Of a stretch of 64,000 bases of DNA, positions 25,760 through 35,274 are shown in pieces. The position numbers and the translations under genes were made by a program. The notes beneath the pieces were generated by a model that saw only the letters and a program-made list of their open reading frames with translations, was not told where the DNA came from and did not search any database. This DNA is from Geodermatophilus aquaeductus (GTDB lineage Bacteria > Actinomycetota > Actinomycetes > Mycobacteriales > Geodermatophilaceae): the NCBI RefSeq assembly GCF_900182545.1, contig NZ_FXTJ01000009.1, positions 62,001-126,000 on the forward strand, in the 5' to 3' direction. Every line of letters starts with the position of its first letter. Positions within the stretch are counted from its first letter, which is position 1.

Positions 25760-26932
25760 ATGACCGCACGCTTCCCCGAGGGCTTCCTCTGGGGCTCCGC
25801 GACCGCCGCCCACCAGGTCGAGGGCGGCAACGTGAACAACGACCACTGGGAGATGGAGCACGCCGAGCACTCGCCGTTCAGCGAGCCCAGCGGCGACGCC
25901 TGCGACTCCTTCCACCGCTGGCCCGAGGACCTCGACCTCGTCGCCGGCGCGGGCCTCAACACCTACCGGTTCAGCCTCGAGTGGAGCCGCATCGAGCCCG
26001 AGGAGGGCGAGGTCTCCCGGGCCGCGCTGGACCACTACCGCCGGATCGTCGACGGCTGCCGTGACCGCGGGCTGACGCCGGTGGTCACGCTCGTGCACTT
26101 CACCCAGCCCCGCTGGCTGTTCCACGACGGCGGCTGGACCGGCCCGAAGACCGGGGACCGCATCGCCCGCTACACCGAGACCGTGCTGCCGGTGCTCGCC
26201 GACGCGGAATACGTGGCCACGCTCAACGAGCCCAACCTGATGGCCGCCCAGCCGGTGATGGGTGCGATGGCCCGGCGCGGCGAGAAGATCAGGGGCCTCC
26301 CGCGGCCCGACCAGGAGGTCGCCGACGCGCTGCTCGGCCTGCACGCCCGATCGACGGAGGTGCTGCGCGGGAACGTCCGCAACGCCGGCCTGACGCTCGT
26401 CGGGCGGGAGCACCTCGCCGAGCCCGGCGGCGAGCAGCGGATGCAGGAGGAGCGGGCCGCCTTCGAGGACCAGTTCCTCGAGGCCGCCCGCGGCGACGAC
26501 TTCGTCGGCCTGCAGGTCTACACCTGCGCCCGCTTCGGCCCCGACGGGCTGGTCGCCCCCGCTCGTGAGCTGCAGACCCTCGCCCACGGCATGGAGCGCC
26601 GCCCGCAGGCGCTCGGCGCCGCGGTCACCCGCGCCGCCGAGGTGCTGCCCGGGATGCCGCTGTTCGTCACCGAGAACGGCATCGCCACCGCCGACGACGC
26701 CGACCGCATCGCCTTCACCACCGACGCGCTGACCTCGCTGGCCGCCGCGATCGAGGCCGGCGCGGACGTCCGCGGCTACCTGCACTGGTCGCTGCTGGAC
26801 AACTTCGAGTGGATGCTCGGCTACCGGCCCACGTTCGGCCTGGTCGCCGTCGACCGGCAGACCTTCGCCCGCACGCCCAAGCCGAGCCTGGCGTGGCTCG
26901 GCGAGGTGGCCCGCCGGAACGGCCTGGCCTGA
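25760..26932 (+). CDS. GH1 beta-glucosidase
   Basis: A 390-aa family 1 enzyme. Acid/base Glu157 is in TLNEPN and nucleophile Glu305 in VTENG; GFLWGSATAAHQVEGG and LHWSLLDNFEWMLGY are the sugar-binding N- and C-terminal signatures. It is shorter than the usual 440-480 residues, with reduced barrel loops. No signal peptide. It lies 23 bp after the FAD monooxygenase and its stop overlaps the FAH start in TGATG. Being co-transcribed with an aromatic hydroxylase and an FAH enzyme, it likely removes beta-glucose from an imported phenolic glucoside, possibly after rhamnose has been trimmed. Confidence 0.92.
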   Translation: MTARFPEGFLWGSATAAHQVEGGNVNNDHWEMEHAEHSPFSEPSGDACDSFHRWPEDLDLVAGAGLNTYRFSLEWSRIEPEEGEVSRAALDHYRRIVDGCRDRGLTPVVTLVHFTQPRWLFHDGGWTGPKTGDRIARYTETVLPVLADAEYVATLNEPNLMAAQPVMGAMARRGEKIRGLPRPDQEVADALLGLHARSTEVLRGNVRNAGLTLVGREHLAEPGGEQRMQEERAAFEDQFLEAARGDDFVGLQVYTCARFGPDGLVAPARELQTLAHGMERRPQALGAAVTRAAEVLPGMPLFVTENGIATADDADRIAFTTDALTSLAAAIEAGADVRGYLHWSLLDNFEWMLGYRPTFGLVAVDRQTFARTPKPSLAWLGEVARRNGLA

Positions 26933-27795
26933 TGCGCGTCGTGGGGATCCGCCGCGCCGGCGGACCGGTGGAGGTGGCCGCGCTGTCCGGCGACGGCGCC
27001 GCGGTGACCGTGCTGGCACGGCTGGAGGAGTTCTGGGCCGACGCGGCCGGCTTCCTGGCCGCCGACCCGGCCGGGGATCCCGTGCCGGCCGCCGACGTGG
27101 AGTTCGTGCCGCCGGTGCTGCCCGGCGCCCGGGTGGTGTGCATCGGGCTGAACTACCTGAAGCACGTGGCGGAAGGCTCCTATGCCGGCGAGGGGGTGCC
27201 GCCGTACCCGACGCTGTTCGCCCGCTGGACCGCCTCGCTCACCGTCGACGGCGCGGAGATCCCGGTGCCCGCCGACGAGGACGGTCTGGACTGGGAGGGC
27301 GAGGTGGTGGCCTACGTCGGCTCGACACTGGTCGACGCGACGCCGGAGGAGGCGCTGGCCGCCGTCGTCGGCTACTCGACGTTCAACGACGTCACCTCCC
27401 GGCGGGCGCAGAAGCTCACCAGCCAGTGGATCCTCGGCAAGAACGGCGACCGCTCCGGCCCGCTCGGGCCGCTCGTGCCGGCCGCGGAGGTCGGCGACCT
27501 GCGCGACGGCCTGCGGGTGACCACCCGGGTGAACGGCGAGACGGTCCAGGACGGCCGGACCGACGAGATGGTCTACACGGTCGGGGACACGCTCTCGCTG
27601 GTCAGCCGCACACTCACGCTCCGACCCGGTGACCTGCTGGCCACCGGCACGCCGTCGGGCGTCGGCTACGCCCGCACGCCCCCGTGGCTCATGCAGCCGG
27701 GCGACGTCGTGGAGGTCGAGGTCGAGCGCCTCGGTGTCCTCACCAACCGGATCGTGGGGACCAGCGCCCGGGAGGTGGCGCGCCGTGGCCGGTGA
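26932..27795 (+). CDS. FAH-family hydrolase (fumarylacetoacetase/acylpyruvase-like)
   Basis: A 287-aa member of the fumarylacetoacetate hydrolase family. The conserved GLNYLKHVAE entry, the metal-binding acidic motif DWEGEVVAYVG, LGKNGDRSGPLGP and the terminal TGTPSGVGYARTPPWLMQPGD stretch are all present. Family members cleave C-C bonds of acylpyruvates and beta-diketo acids, or hydrate and decarboxylate ring-cleavage products. Translationally coupled to GH1 upstream and overlapping DUF3500 downstream by 11 nt. This suggests it handles an open-ring product of the aromatic substrate hydroxylated by the first operon gene. No separate extradiol ring-cleavage dioxygenase is visible in the window. 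Confidence 0.9.
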   Translation: MRVVGIRRAGGPVEVAALSGDGAAVTVLARLEEFWADAAGFLAADPAGDPVPAADVEFVPPVLPGARVVCIGLNYLKHVAEGSYAGEGVPPYPTLFARWTASLTVDGAEIPVPADEDGLDWEGEVVAYVGSTLVDATPEEALAAVVGYSTFNDVTSRRAQKLTSQWILGKNGDRSGPLGPLVPAAEVGDLRDGLRVTTRVNGETVQDGRTDEMVYTVGDTLSLVSRTLTLRPGDLLATGTPSGVGYARTPPWLMQPGDVVEVEVERLGVLTNRIVGTSAREVARRGR

Positions 27796-29041
27796 GTTCC
27801 GGCGGTACCTGTTCCCGCACGACCACCCGCGGTTGGCGGAGGTCCGCGGGATGGACCCCCACGCCTACCGCGAGCACGCCCGCACGCCCGGGACGTTCAC
27901 CGGCGGGCTGGTCGAGGGCTGGACGCCGCTGTACCTCGCGCCGTTCCGCGGGGTCACCGAGGACGGCGTCCTGCGCGACGGCCTGTACCCGCTGACGCCG
28001 GCCGGGCCCGGCGAGGAGGCGCCGGTGGCCGCGATGGTGGCCGCCGCCGAGACGCTCCTCGGCCTGCTGACGCCCGAGGACCGCGCGCGGGTCTGCCTCC
28101 CCGTGGACGCGCCCGAGTGGCAGACCTGGGCCAACCCCGAGTTCATGCAGTTCGACACCGGGCTGCGGCTGGAGTTCCAGCCGCCGGAGGTGCGCGAGGC
28201 CGCGCTGGCGCTGGTCCGCGCCTCGCTGTCGCCCGAGGGCGCCGCCCTCGTGCACGCGGCGATGCTGGTCAACGGCTTCCTCGGCGACGTCGTCGACCTG
28301 CCCACCGTGCTCGGCGACTGGAGCTACAACGTCGCGCTCTACGGCACCCCCGACCTGCGCGCGCCGTGGGGCTGGCAGCTCTACGGCCACCACTGCGCGG
28401 TCAACGTGCTCGTGGTCGAGGGCCGGATGGCCGTCTCACCGGTGTTCGTGGGCGCCGAGCCCGACGAGATCGACGACGGCCCGCACGCCGGCGTCTCCGG
28501 CCTCTTCGCCGACCGGATCGAGACGGGTCTGGGCGTGATGGCGGCGCTGACGCCGGAGCAGCGGGCGCAGGCCACCGTCTACGAGCAGATGGTCGACCCG
28601 GCGATGCCGCCCGGCCGCGTGCACCCCGGCGACGAGCGGCACCTGGCCGGGGCGTTCCAGGACAACCGCGTCATCCCGGTCGAGGGCGTGCGGTGCTCGG
28701 AGGTGTCGGAGGAGGCTCGGGCCCGCGTGCTCGACGTCGTCGCGACGTTCGTGCGGCTGCTGCCGGAGGGTCCGCGCACGGCGCGGCTGCGCGAGGTCGA
28801 GGCGCACCTGGACGAGACGTGGTTCTCCTGGATCGGCGGGCACGCGCCCGGCGACGTCTTCTACTACCGGGTGCAGTCGCCGGTGGTGATCGCCGAGCTC
28901 GACCACCACTGCGGGGTGTTCCTCGACTACGACACCCCCAAGCCCTTCCACGTGCACACCGTGCTGCGCACCCCGCACGGCAACGACTACGGCCGCGCCT
29001 GGGTCCGGGAGTGGCAGTCGCAGCACGATCAGGTGGGCTGA
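27785..29041 (+). CDS. DUF3500 family protein
   Basis: A 418-aa protein of the DUF3500 family, recognised by WGWQLYGHHCAVNVLVV, SPVFVGAEPDEID, the late VVIAELDHHCGVFLDYD and HVHTVLRTPHGNDYG motifs. The clustered His residues (GHHC, DHHC, HVH) suggest metal binding or catalysis, but no function is established for the family as far as I know. No signal peptide or membrane segment. Its GTG start overlaps the FAH gene by 11 nt, and a terminator follows the stop, so it is the last gene of the FAD monooxygenase operon. Its place in an aromatic glycoside pathway that lacks an obvious ring-cleavage enzyme makes it a candidate for that step or a hydrolytic one. Confidence 0.85.
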   Translation: MAGEFRRYLFPHDHPRLAEVRGMDPHAYREHARTPGTFTGGLVEGWTPLYLAPFRGVTEDGVLRDGLYPLTPAGPGEEAPVAAMVAAAETLLGLLTPEDRARVCLPVDAPEWQTWANPEFMQFDTGLRLEFQPPEVREAALALVRASLSPEGAALVHAAMLVNGFLGDVVDLPTVLGDWSYNVALYGTPDLRAPWGWQLYGHHCAVNVLVVEGRMAVSPVFVGAEPDEIDDGPHAGVSGLFADRIETGLGVMAALTPEQRAQATVYEQMVDPAMPPGRVHPGDERHLAGAFQDNRVIPVEGVRCSEVSEEARARVLDVVATFVRLLPEGPRTARLREVEAHLDETWFSWIGGHAPGDVFYYRVQSPVVIAELDHHCGVFLDYDTPKPFHVHTVLRTPHGNDYGRAWVREWQSQHDQVG

Positions 29042-29048
29042 TCGTGCC

Positions 29049-29084
29049 GCGTCCTGGCTCACCGTCGGCGGTGAGCCAGGACGC
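29049..29084. terminator. Bidirectional hairpin between DUF3500 and araA
   Basis: Perfect 16-bp stem GCGTCCTGGCTCACCG with loop TCGG, placed between convergent genes (8 nt after the DUF3500 stop, 24 nt from the araA stop). A shorter direct repeat of CCAGGACG follows on the right. Suited to ending transcription from both sides. Confidence 0.8.
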
Positions 29085-29107
29085 GCGGTGAGAAGCCAGG
29101 ACGAGGG

Positions 29108-30616
29108 TCAGAGGCCCTGCGCCAGCCGGTGGTAGGCCGCGCTCCAGCGCAGCTCCCGGGCCAGCGACCGGCGGGTGGTGTCGGCGTCGATGAGCACCAG
29201 TTCGGTGCCGAACACCTCGGCGAGGTCGGTGAGCTCGTCGGCGCCGAGCTGGGTGGACAGCACCGTGTGGTGCGGCCCGCCGGCGGTCAGCCAGCCCTCG
29301 GTCGCCGTCGGGAAGTCCGGTCGCGGCTGCCACACCGCCCGGGCCACCGGCAGGTTGGGCAGCGCCTCGCCGGGCTCGACGAGGTCGATCTCGTTGGCCA
29401 CCCAGCGGAACCGGTCGCCGAGGTCGCACCACCCGACGACGACGCCCTCGCCGGGCGCCGCGGTGAACACCAGGCGCGCGGGGTCCTCGCGGCCGCCGAT
29501 CGACAGCGGGTGCACCTCCACGCGCGGCCGCGCGCCGGCGATGGTCGGGCACACCTCGAGCATGTGCGCGCCGAGCACGCGCGGGGTCCCGGTGAGGTCG
29601 TAGGTGTAGTCCTCCATGAACGACGTCCCGCCCGGCAGCCCGGCACCGGCGACCTTGAGCGTGCGCAGCAGGACCGACGTCTTCCAGTCCCCCTCGCCGC
29701 CGAAGCCGTAGCCGTCGGCCATCAGCCGCTGGACGGCCAGGCCCGGGAGCTGGCGCAGCCCGCCGAGGTCCTCGAAGTTGGTGGTGAACGCGCCGAAGCC
29801 GCCGTCCTCGAGGAAGGTCCGCAGCCCGGCCTCCAGCCGCGCCTGGTAGCGGACCGCCTCGTGCCGCGCCCCGCCCGGCCCGGCGTCCGCGTCGAACTCG
29901 TAGAGGTCGCCGTACTCCTCCACGAGCGCGTCGACGGCCTTGTCCTCGACCGCCTCGACGACGGCGACGAGGTCGTTGACGCCCCACGTGTTCACCGAGA
30001 CGCCGAAGCGGATCTCGGCCTCGACCTTGTCGCCCTCGGTGACGGCGACGTCGCGCATGTTGTCGCCGAAGCGGGCCAGCTTCAGCGACCGCACCGCGGT
30101 GGCCGCGGCCGCCGCCCGCGCCCACGAGCCGACGCGGGCGCGCACCCGCGGGTCGGCCACGTGCCCGGCGACCGTCGTCCGCGGCATCCGCAGCCGGGTG
30201 AGCACGAACCCGTACTCGCGGTCGCCGTGCGCAGCCTGGTTGAGGTTCATGAAGTCCATGTCGATCGTCGCCCAGGGCAGGGCGGCGTCGGCCTGAGTGT
30301 GCAGGTGCAGCAGCGGCTTGCGCAGCGCGTCGAGGCCGGCGATCCACATCTTCGCCGGGCTGAAGGTGTGCATCCAGGTGACGACGCCGACGCAGGACGG
30401 GTCCTCGTTGGCCGCGCCCATCGTCCGGCGGATGGCGCCGGCGTCGGTGAGCACCGGCTTCCACACCACCCGGACCGGGACCTCGCCGGCCGCGTCGAGG
30501 GCCCCGGCCACCCGCTGCGACTGCTCGGCGACCTGCAGCAGGGTGTCCTCGCCGTACAGCCCCTGGCTGCCGGTCAGGAACCACACCTCGTGCTGGGCGT
30601 ACGGGTCTGCGACCAC
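29108..30616 (-). CDS. araA: L-arabinose isomerase
   Basis: A 502-aa enzyme, the normal AraA length, converting L-arabinose to L-ribulose with a Mn ion. Recognised by [17 protein letters not shown] at the N-terminus, [49 protein letters not shown] and [12 protein letters not shown], which together hold the metal-binding Glu and His. Start is the GTG at 30616 with GAGGAGGGG upstream. It is the last gene of the araB-araD-araA run, 14 nt after araD, and a strong terminator follows. Confidence 0.97.
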   Translation of the reverse strand: MVADPYAQHEVWFLTGSQGLYGEDTLLQVAEQSQRVAGALDAAGEVPVRVVWKPVLTDAGAIRRTMGAANEDPSCVGVVTWMHTFSPAKMWIAGLDALRKPLLHLHTQADAALPWATIDMDFMNLNQAAHGDREYGFVLTRLRMPRTTVAGHVADPRVRARVGSWARAAAAATAVRSLKLARFGDNMRDVAVTEGDKVEAEIRFGVSVNTWGVNDLVAVVEAVEDKAVDALVEEYGDLYEFDADAGPGGARHEAVRYQARLEAGLRTFLEDGGFGAFTTNFEDLGGLRQLPGLAVQRLMADGYGFGGEGDWKTSVLLRTLKVAGAGLPGGTSFMEDYTYDLTGTPRVLGAHMLEVCPTIAGARPRVEVHPLSIGGREDPARLVFTAAPGEGVVVGWCDLGDRFRWVANEIDLVEPGEALPNLPVARAVWQPRPDFPTATEGWLTAGGPHHTVLSTQLGADELTDLAEVFGTELVLIDADTTRRSLARELRWSAAYHRLAQGL

Positions 30617-30630
30617 GGGGCTGCCCCTCC

Positions 30631-31305
30631 TCACTGTCCGTAGACGTTCTGGTAGCGCGCGTACAGCGCGTCGACGTGCTCCTGGGCGATGGGGACGGGC
30701 TCCCCGAGCTGGCGGGACAGGTGCACCGTCCGCGCCACGTCCTCGGCCATGACGGCGGCCTTGACCGCGGCGCGGGCCGAGGCGCCGATGGTGAAGACGC
30801 CGTGGTTGCGCATGAGCACCGCCGGCGAGCGGGAGCCGCGCAGCGTGGCGACGATCCCCTGCCCGATCGAGTCGTCGCCGATGAGCGCGAACGGCCCCAC
30901 CGGGATCGGCCCGCCGAACTCGTCGGCCATCGCGGTCAGCACGCACGGGATCTCCTCCGCGCGGGCCGCCCACGCCGTCGCGTACGGGCTGTGCGTGTGC
31001 ACCTGCCCGCCGACCTCGGGCATGGACCGGTAGACGAAGGCGTGCGCGTCGGTGTCGCTCGAGGGCTTGCGCACGCCGTCGACGACGCCGCCGTCGAGGT
31101 CGCAGACGGTGACGCCCTCCCACGACAGCTCGTCGTAGGAGACGCCGCTGCCCTTGATGACGAACAGGTCCTCGCCGGGCACCCGCTCGGAGACGTTGCC
31201 CGACGTCCAGGTCACCAGGCCGTAGCGGGTGAGCTCGGCGTGCAGCGCCGCGACGTGCGCGCGCCGCTCGCGGTGCGTGCCGCGCTCGGTCAGGGTGGCC
31301 GTCAT
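30631..31305 (-). CDS. araD: L-ribulose-5-phosphate 4-epimerase
   Basis: A 224-aa class II aldolase-fold epimerase that converts L-ribulose 5-phosphate to D-xylulose 5-phosphate. TSGNVSER binds phosphate; [11 protein letters not shown] and [10 protein letters not shown] provide the zinc His ligands; the terminal [10 protein letters not shown] is typical of AraD, as opposed to fuculose or rhamnulose aldolases. Its start overlaps the araB stop by 4 nt (ATGA) and araA follows closely, so all three are one transcript. Confidence 0.95.
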   Translation of the reverse strand: MTATLTERGTHRERRAHVAALHAELTRYGLVTWTSGNVSERVPGEDLFVIKGSGVSYDELSWEGVTVCDLDGGVVDGVRKPSSDTDAHAFVYRSMPEVGGQVHTHSPYATAWAARAEEIPCVLTAMADEFGGPIPVGPFALIGDDSIGQGIVATLRGSRSPAVLMRNHGVFTIGASARAAVKAAVMAEDVARTVHLSRQLGEPVPIAQEHVDALYARYQNVYGQ

Positions 31306-32939
31306 CGGAGCTCTCCTCGCTGGGTGGGGCTGACGTGGTCGACGGCAGCCCGCTCGACGGGGAGCGCGGCGACGTAGCGCTGCATGAACGCGTCGAACCC
31401 GGCGACGTCGACCGGGTCCGGCTCGACGGTCCGCACGTCCGCGCCGGGAAAGACGGTGGTCTCCAGGTAGTCCGCCAGGCTCCGTTCCGGAGAGCGACTG
31501 CCAGCGAAGGCAGCCAGGACGGCGATGCCCCAGGCGCCTCCCTCGCCGGCGACGTTCCCGACGGAGACCGGGGTGTCGATGGCGGCGGCCAGGAAGCGCT
31601 GCCCGACGCCCTCGGTCTTGAACAGGCCGCCGTGGGCGAACACCCGGTCGAGCCGCACGCCCTCGGCCTGCTGCAGGACGTCCATGCCGATCCGGAGCGT
31701 GGCCAGGGACGAGTACAGGTGGGTCCGGACGAAGGTGCCGAGGTCGAGCCGGCTGTGCGGGGCCCGCAGGAAGAGGGGCCGGCCCTCCTCGAGCCCGGTG
31801 ATCGGCTCCCCGGAGAGGTAGTTGTAGGCCAGCATCCCGCCGCCGTCACTGGCACCACCGAGAGCCTCGGTGAACAGGATCTCGAAGATCGCCGACGGGT
31901 CCGCCGGGGACCCCAGAGCCCGGGCGAACTCGGTGAACAGCCCGGCCCAGGCGTCCAGCTCGCTGGCCCCGTTGTTGCAGTGCACCATGGCCACCGGGTC
32001 GCCGGCCGGTGTGGTGACCAGGTCCAGTTCGCGGTGCGCCCCGGCGAGCTCGTGCTCCAGCACGACCATGGCGAAGATGCTGGTACCGGCGGAGACGTTG
32101 CCGGTGCGCGGAGCGACCGAGTTGGTGGCGACCATCCCGGTGCCCGCGTCACCCTCCGGCGGGCAGAGCGGGATGCCGGGGCGCAACCGCCCGGTCGGGT
32201 CGAGCAGCCTCGCGCCGGCCTCGGTGAGCTCACCGCCCGGGTGGCCGGCGGACCCGATCCTGGGGAGCAGGTCGGCGAGGGTCAGGTCCACCCCCGCCTC
32301 GGCGGCCAGCTGGTCGAACCGGGCCAGCATCCCGGCGTCGTACCCGCGGGTGGCCCTGTCGCCGGTCGAGGTGTCGATGGGGAACATGCCGCTGGCATCA
32401 CCGATGCCGAGGACCTTCTCGCCGGTGAGCTTCCAGTGCACGTAGCCGGCCAGGGTCGTCAGGTGGTCCAGGCGTCCGACGTGCTCCTCGCCGTCCAGGA
32501 TCGCCTGGTAGAGGTGCGCGACGCTCCACCGGTGCGGGACGTTGACGCCGAACTCCGCGCTGAGCCGCTCTGCCGACCGACCCGTGCTCGTGTTGCGCCA
32601 CGTGCGGAACGGCGTGAGCAGCTTCCCGTCGGCGTCGAACGCGAGGTAACCGTGCATCATCGCCGACACGCCCAGGGCCCCGACCGTGGACAGGTCGACC
32701 CCGTGACGGCGCTGCACGTCCTCGGCCAGAGCCGCGAAGCTCTGCTGCACCCCGGTCCAGACGTCGTCCAGCGCATACGTCCAGAGCCGGTCCACGAGCT
32801 GGTTCTCCCAGTCGGAGCTGCCGACCCCGAGCGGAGCGTGGTCCGGCCCGATCAGCACCGCCTTGATCCGTGTCGACCCGAGCTCGATCCCCAGGGCCGT
32901 GCGACCGCCGGTGATCGCTGCGCCGGCGTGCTCCGACAT
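31302..32939 (-). CDS. araB: FGGY-family L-ribulokinase
   Basis: A 545-aa sugar kinase of the FGGY family. The N-terminal [19 protein letters not shown] is the ATPase phosphate-1 loop; [14 protein letters not shown] and the late [18 protein letters not shown] stretch belong to the sugar- and nucleotide-binding parts. The operon with araD and araA identifies the substrate as L-ribulose, although sequence alone would also allow xylulokinase. AraD overlaps its stop by 4 nt. Upstream, across 134 bp with a GC hairpin, lies the co-oriented LacI regulator. Confidence 0.9.
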   Translation of the reverse strand: MSEHAGAAITGGRTALGIELGSTRIKAVLIGPDHAPLGVGSSDWENQLVDRLWTYALDDVWTGVQQSFAALAEDVQRRHGVDLSTVGALGVSAMMHGYLAFDADGKLLTPFRTWRNTSTGRSAERLSAEFGVNVPHRWSVAHLYQAILDGEEHVGRLDHLTTLAGYVHWKLTGEKVLGIGDASGMFPIDTSTGDRATRGYDAGMLARFDQLAAEAGVDLTLADLLPRIGSAGHPGGELTEAGARLLDPTGRLRPGIPLCPPEGDAGTGMVATNSVAPRTGNVSAGTSIFAMVVLEHELAGAHRELDLVTTPAGDPVAMVHCNNGASELDAWAGLFTEFARALGSPADPSAIFEILFTEALGGASDGGGMLAYNYLSGEPITGLEEGRPLFLRAPHSRLDLGTFVRTHLYSSLATLRIGMDVLQQAEGVRLDRVFAHGGLFKTEGVGQRFLAAAIDTPVSVGNVAGEGGAWGIAVLAAFAGSRSPERSLADYLETTVFPGADVRTVEPDPVDVAGFDAFMQRYVAALPVERAAVDHVSPTQRGELR

Positions 32940-32954
32940 CGGTCCTCCTGCTCT

Positions 32955-32977
32955 GCGGCGGCCGGTCGGGCCGCCGC
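32955..32977 (-). terminator. Hairpin between lacI-type gene and araB
   Basis: 9-bp stem GCGGCGGCC / GGCCGCCGC with a 5-nt loop, just before araB (16 nt upstream of its start). It could terminate the LacI transcript or shape the araB leader. The closeness to the araB start makes a leader role possible. Confidence 0.4.
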
Positions 32978-33073
32978 CGTGGTGGGTCGCGGGGTGCGGG
33001 TCGGGCCGCCGCGGGGACGCGGCGGGAGGGACACCTGGCCGCTGTGGCCAGATGGCGGGGAGGGGCTCGGGGA

Positions 33074-34117
33074 CTAGCTGCCGGGCGGGGCGGCGGTGGA
33101 GGCGCGGACCACCAGGGCGGCGGGGACGACGACGGCGTCGTCGCCCGAGGTGCCCTCGGGGTCCTCGATGCGGCGCAGCAGCAGGTCCACGCAGCGCCGG
33201 CCGACCTCGGCGAAGTCCTGCCGGACGGTGGTGAGCGGCGGGCGCAGGTACTCCGCCTCGGCGATGTCGTCGAAGCCGACCACGCTGACGTCCTCGGGGA
33301 TCCGGACCCCGCCCTCGGCCAGCGCCCGGATCATGCCGAGCGCCATGTGGTCGTTGGCCACGAAGACGCCGGTCACCGGCACGCCCGCGGCCAGCAGCGC
33401 CAGGCCGGCCTCGTAACCGGAGCGGGCGCTCCAGTCACCGGGCAGGACGGTGTCCGCGGGCAGCCCGGCGGCCGCCAGGGTCTGCTGCCAGCCCTGCAGC
33501 CGGGCGGCGGCCTCGATCCAGTCCTCGCGGCCGGACACGTGGCCGATGCGGCGGTGGCCGAGGTCGACGAGGTGACGGGTGGCCTGCACCGCTCCCCCCA
33601 CCTGGTCGATGACCACCGAGGTGATGCCCGGCGCGGCACCGCCCTCGACGGCGACCGCGGGCAGGTCGGAGGGCAGGCCGGCCATGACCCGCACGGCCGA
33701 GCGCTGCGGCGCCAGGACGACGACGCCGGACACGGAGTGCTCCCGGAGCCGCTCGACGGCGTCGCTGAACCCGCGCTCCGACAGGTCGGGGACGGTGGCC
33801 ACGTGCACGTGGTAGCCGCGCTCCCGGGCCGCCTGCTCGAGGCTGAACAGGGTGCTGGCCGGCCCGTAGAGGCCGGTGTCGAAGGCGACGACGCCGATCG
33901 TGTCGGTCCGGCGGGTGACCAGCGCGCGGGCGGTGAGGTTGCGCCGGTAGCCCAGCTTCTCCATGGCCGCGTGCACGCGGGTGCGGGTCTCCTCGGCCAC
34001 GTGCGGGTGGTCGTTGAGGACCCGGGAGACGGTCTGCGCGGACACCCCGGCCAGCCGGGCGACGTCGGCCATGACGGCCGGCCGGCTGCCCGCCGAGCTC
34101 CTCGGCCGCCCGCTCAC
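33074..34117 (-). CDS. LacI-family regulator of the arabinose genes
   Basis: A 347-aa repressor. The HTH reads ADVARLAGVSAQTVSRVLNDHPHVAEETRTRV with the hinge helix RRNLTARALVTRR; the periplasmic-binding-protein-like effector domain follows (DTIGVVAFDTG ... VSVVGFDDIAEAEYLRPPLTTV). Start placed at the GTG at 34117, which gives the short basic N-terminal tail common in the family; an ATG at 34072 (MADVARL) is the shorter alternative. It lies between the furanose transporter genes and araBDA, all in one direction, so L-arabinose or a derivative is the likely inducer. Possible operators lie upstream of the binding-protein gene at 39292 and 39392. Confidence 0.9.
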   Translation of the reverse strand: MSGRPRSSAGSRPAVMADVARLAGVSAQTVSRVLNDHPHVAEETRTRVHAAMEKLGYRRNLTARALVTRRTDTIGVVAFDTGLYGPASTLFSLEQAARERGYHVHVATVPDLSERGFSDAVERLREHSVSGVVVLAPQRSAVRVMAGLPSDLPAVAVEGGAAPGITSVVIDQVGGAVQATRHLVDLGHRRIGHVSGREDWIEAAARLQGWQQTLAAAGLPADTVLPGDWSARSGYEAGLALLAAGVPVTGVFVANDHMALGMIRALAEGGVRIPEDVSVVGFDDIAEAEYLRPPLTTVRQDFAEVGRRCVDLLLRRIEDPEGTSGDDAVVVPAALVVRASTAAPPGS

Positions 34118-34134
34118 GACTCCCGATCCTGGCA

Positions 34135-34156
34135 GGCCGCGGTGCGTCCCGCGGCC
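34135..34156 (-). terminator. Hairpin after the YjfF-like permease gene
   Basis: 8-bp perfect stem GGCCGCGG / CCGCGGCC with a 6-nt loop, followed by a second weaker pairing CCCCGCCG / CGGCGGGG around 34157-34192. It occupies the 86-bp gap between the last transporter gene and the LacI gene, so probably a terminator or attenuator. Confidence 0.5.
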
Positions 34157-34203
34157 CCCGCCGTCGAGGGCGCTGCCGTCCAGCGGCGGGGACCCCAGCG
34201 CCG

Positions 34204-35274
34204 TCACGACGCCGTCCCGCTGTTGCGGCCGGTGACCCGCTGCAGGACGACGAAGACCAGCAGCAGCACGCCGACGGTGATCTTCGTCCACCAGGAGTTC
34301 AGCCCGCCGTCGAAGTCGATGAGCGCCTTGATCGTGCCGAGGACCAGGACCCCCAGCAGCGAGCCGACCACCAGCCCGCGCCCGCCCACGAGCACCGTGC
34401 CGCCGATGACGACCGCGGCGATGGCGTCGAGCTCCAGGCCGATGCCGTGCAGGCTCCAGCCGGACAGGATGTAGACGCTGAACAGCAGCCCGCCCAGCGC
34501 CGAGCAGAAGCCGCTGATCACGTAGACGCCGACCTTCGTCCGGCCGACCGCCAGGCCCATCAGCGCGGCGGAGGACTCGCTGCCCCCGATCGCGTAGACC
34601 GTGCGCCCGAACCGGGTCCGGTGCAGGACGAACGCGGCGATCGCCACCACGACGAGGGCGAGCACCGCGCCGTAGGACAGGAACGTCCCGCCCGGCAGCT
34701 CCACCACGTTGATGGCGACGGTGGTGAACAGGTCGTCCTGGATGGGGATCGACGGCCCGCTGATGGCGAAGCAGATCCCGCGGGCGAGGAACATGCCGGC
34801 GAGGGTGACGATGAACGGCTGCAGCTGGAGCCCGTGGATCGCCAGGCCCATGAGCCACCCGAGCAGCGCCCCGGTCGCCAGGACGACCGCGATGACCAGC
34901 GGTGCCGGCCAGCCGGCCTGCAGCAGGCTCGCCGCCATCACCGTGCCGAGGGCGACCACCGCGCCCGAGGACAGGTCGATCCCGCCGGTGAGGATCACGA
35001 ACGTCATCCCGACCGCCAGCACGATCAGGTAGGCGTTGTCGACCAGCAGGTTCAGCGCCACCTGCGGGTAGCCGAAGTTCTCGTAGCGGATGCTGCCGGC
35101 GCCGAAGAGGACCACGAGCAGGACGGCGGTCACGAGCACGGAGAAGGTGCTCGACCCCGTGCTGGTGCTGCGCAGCCAGCGGTGGACGGCGCCCTGCCAC
35201 CCCGGGCGGGACGTCGCGGGCCGCGGCGGGGCGGGCACCTGCTCCTCGGGCGGCCGGGTGTCGGAGACGGTCAT
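34204..35274 (-). CDS. yjfF: Furanose ABC transporter permease (YjfF-like)
   Basis: A 356-aa permease of the ribose/BPD_transp_2 class with 8-10 membrane segments. GGIDLSSGAVVALG is the class signature, and GGTVLVGGRGLVVGSLLG is the C-terminal counterpart. A long Pro-rich cytoplasmic N-terminus (about 45 residues) precedes the first helix. It starts within the stop of the second permease (ATGA), so the two are coupled and form the membrane pair, as YtfT and YjfF do. Substrate inferred as L-arabinose, perhaps in furanose form, from the YtfQ-like binding protein and the linked araBDA. Confidence 0.88.
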   Translation of the reverse strand: MTVSDTRPPEEQVPAPPRPATSRPGWQGAVHRWLRSTSTGSSTFSVLVTAVLLVVLFGAGSIRYENFGYPQVALNLLVDNAYLIVLAVGMTFVILTGGIDLSSGAVVALGTVMAASLLQAGWPAPLVIAVVLATGALLGWLMGLAIHGLQLQPFIVTLAGMFLARGICFAISGPSIPIQDDLFTTVAINVVELPGGTFLSYGAVLALVVVAIAAFVLHRTRFGRTVYAIGGSESSAALMGLAVGRTKVGVYVISGFCSALGGLLFSVYILSGWSLHGIGLELDAIAAVVIGGTVLVGGRGLVVGSLLGVLVLGTIKALIDFDGGLNSWWTKITVGVLLLVFVVLQRVTGRNSGTAS

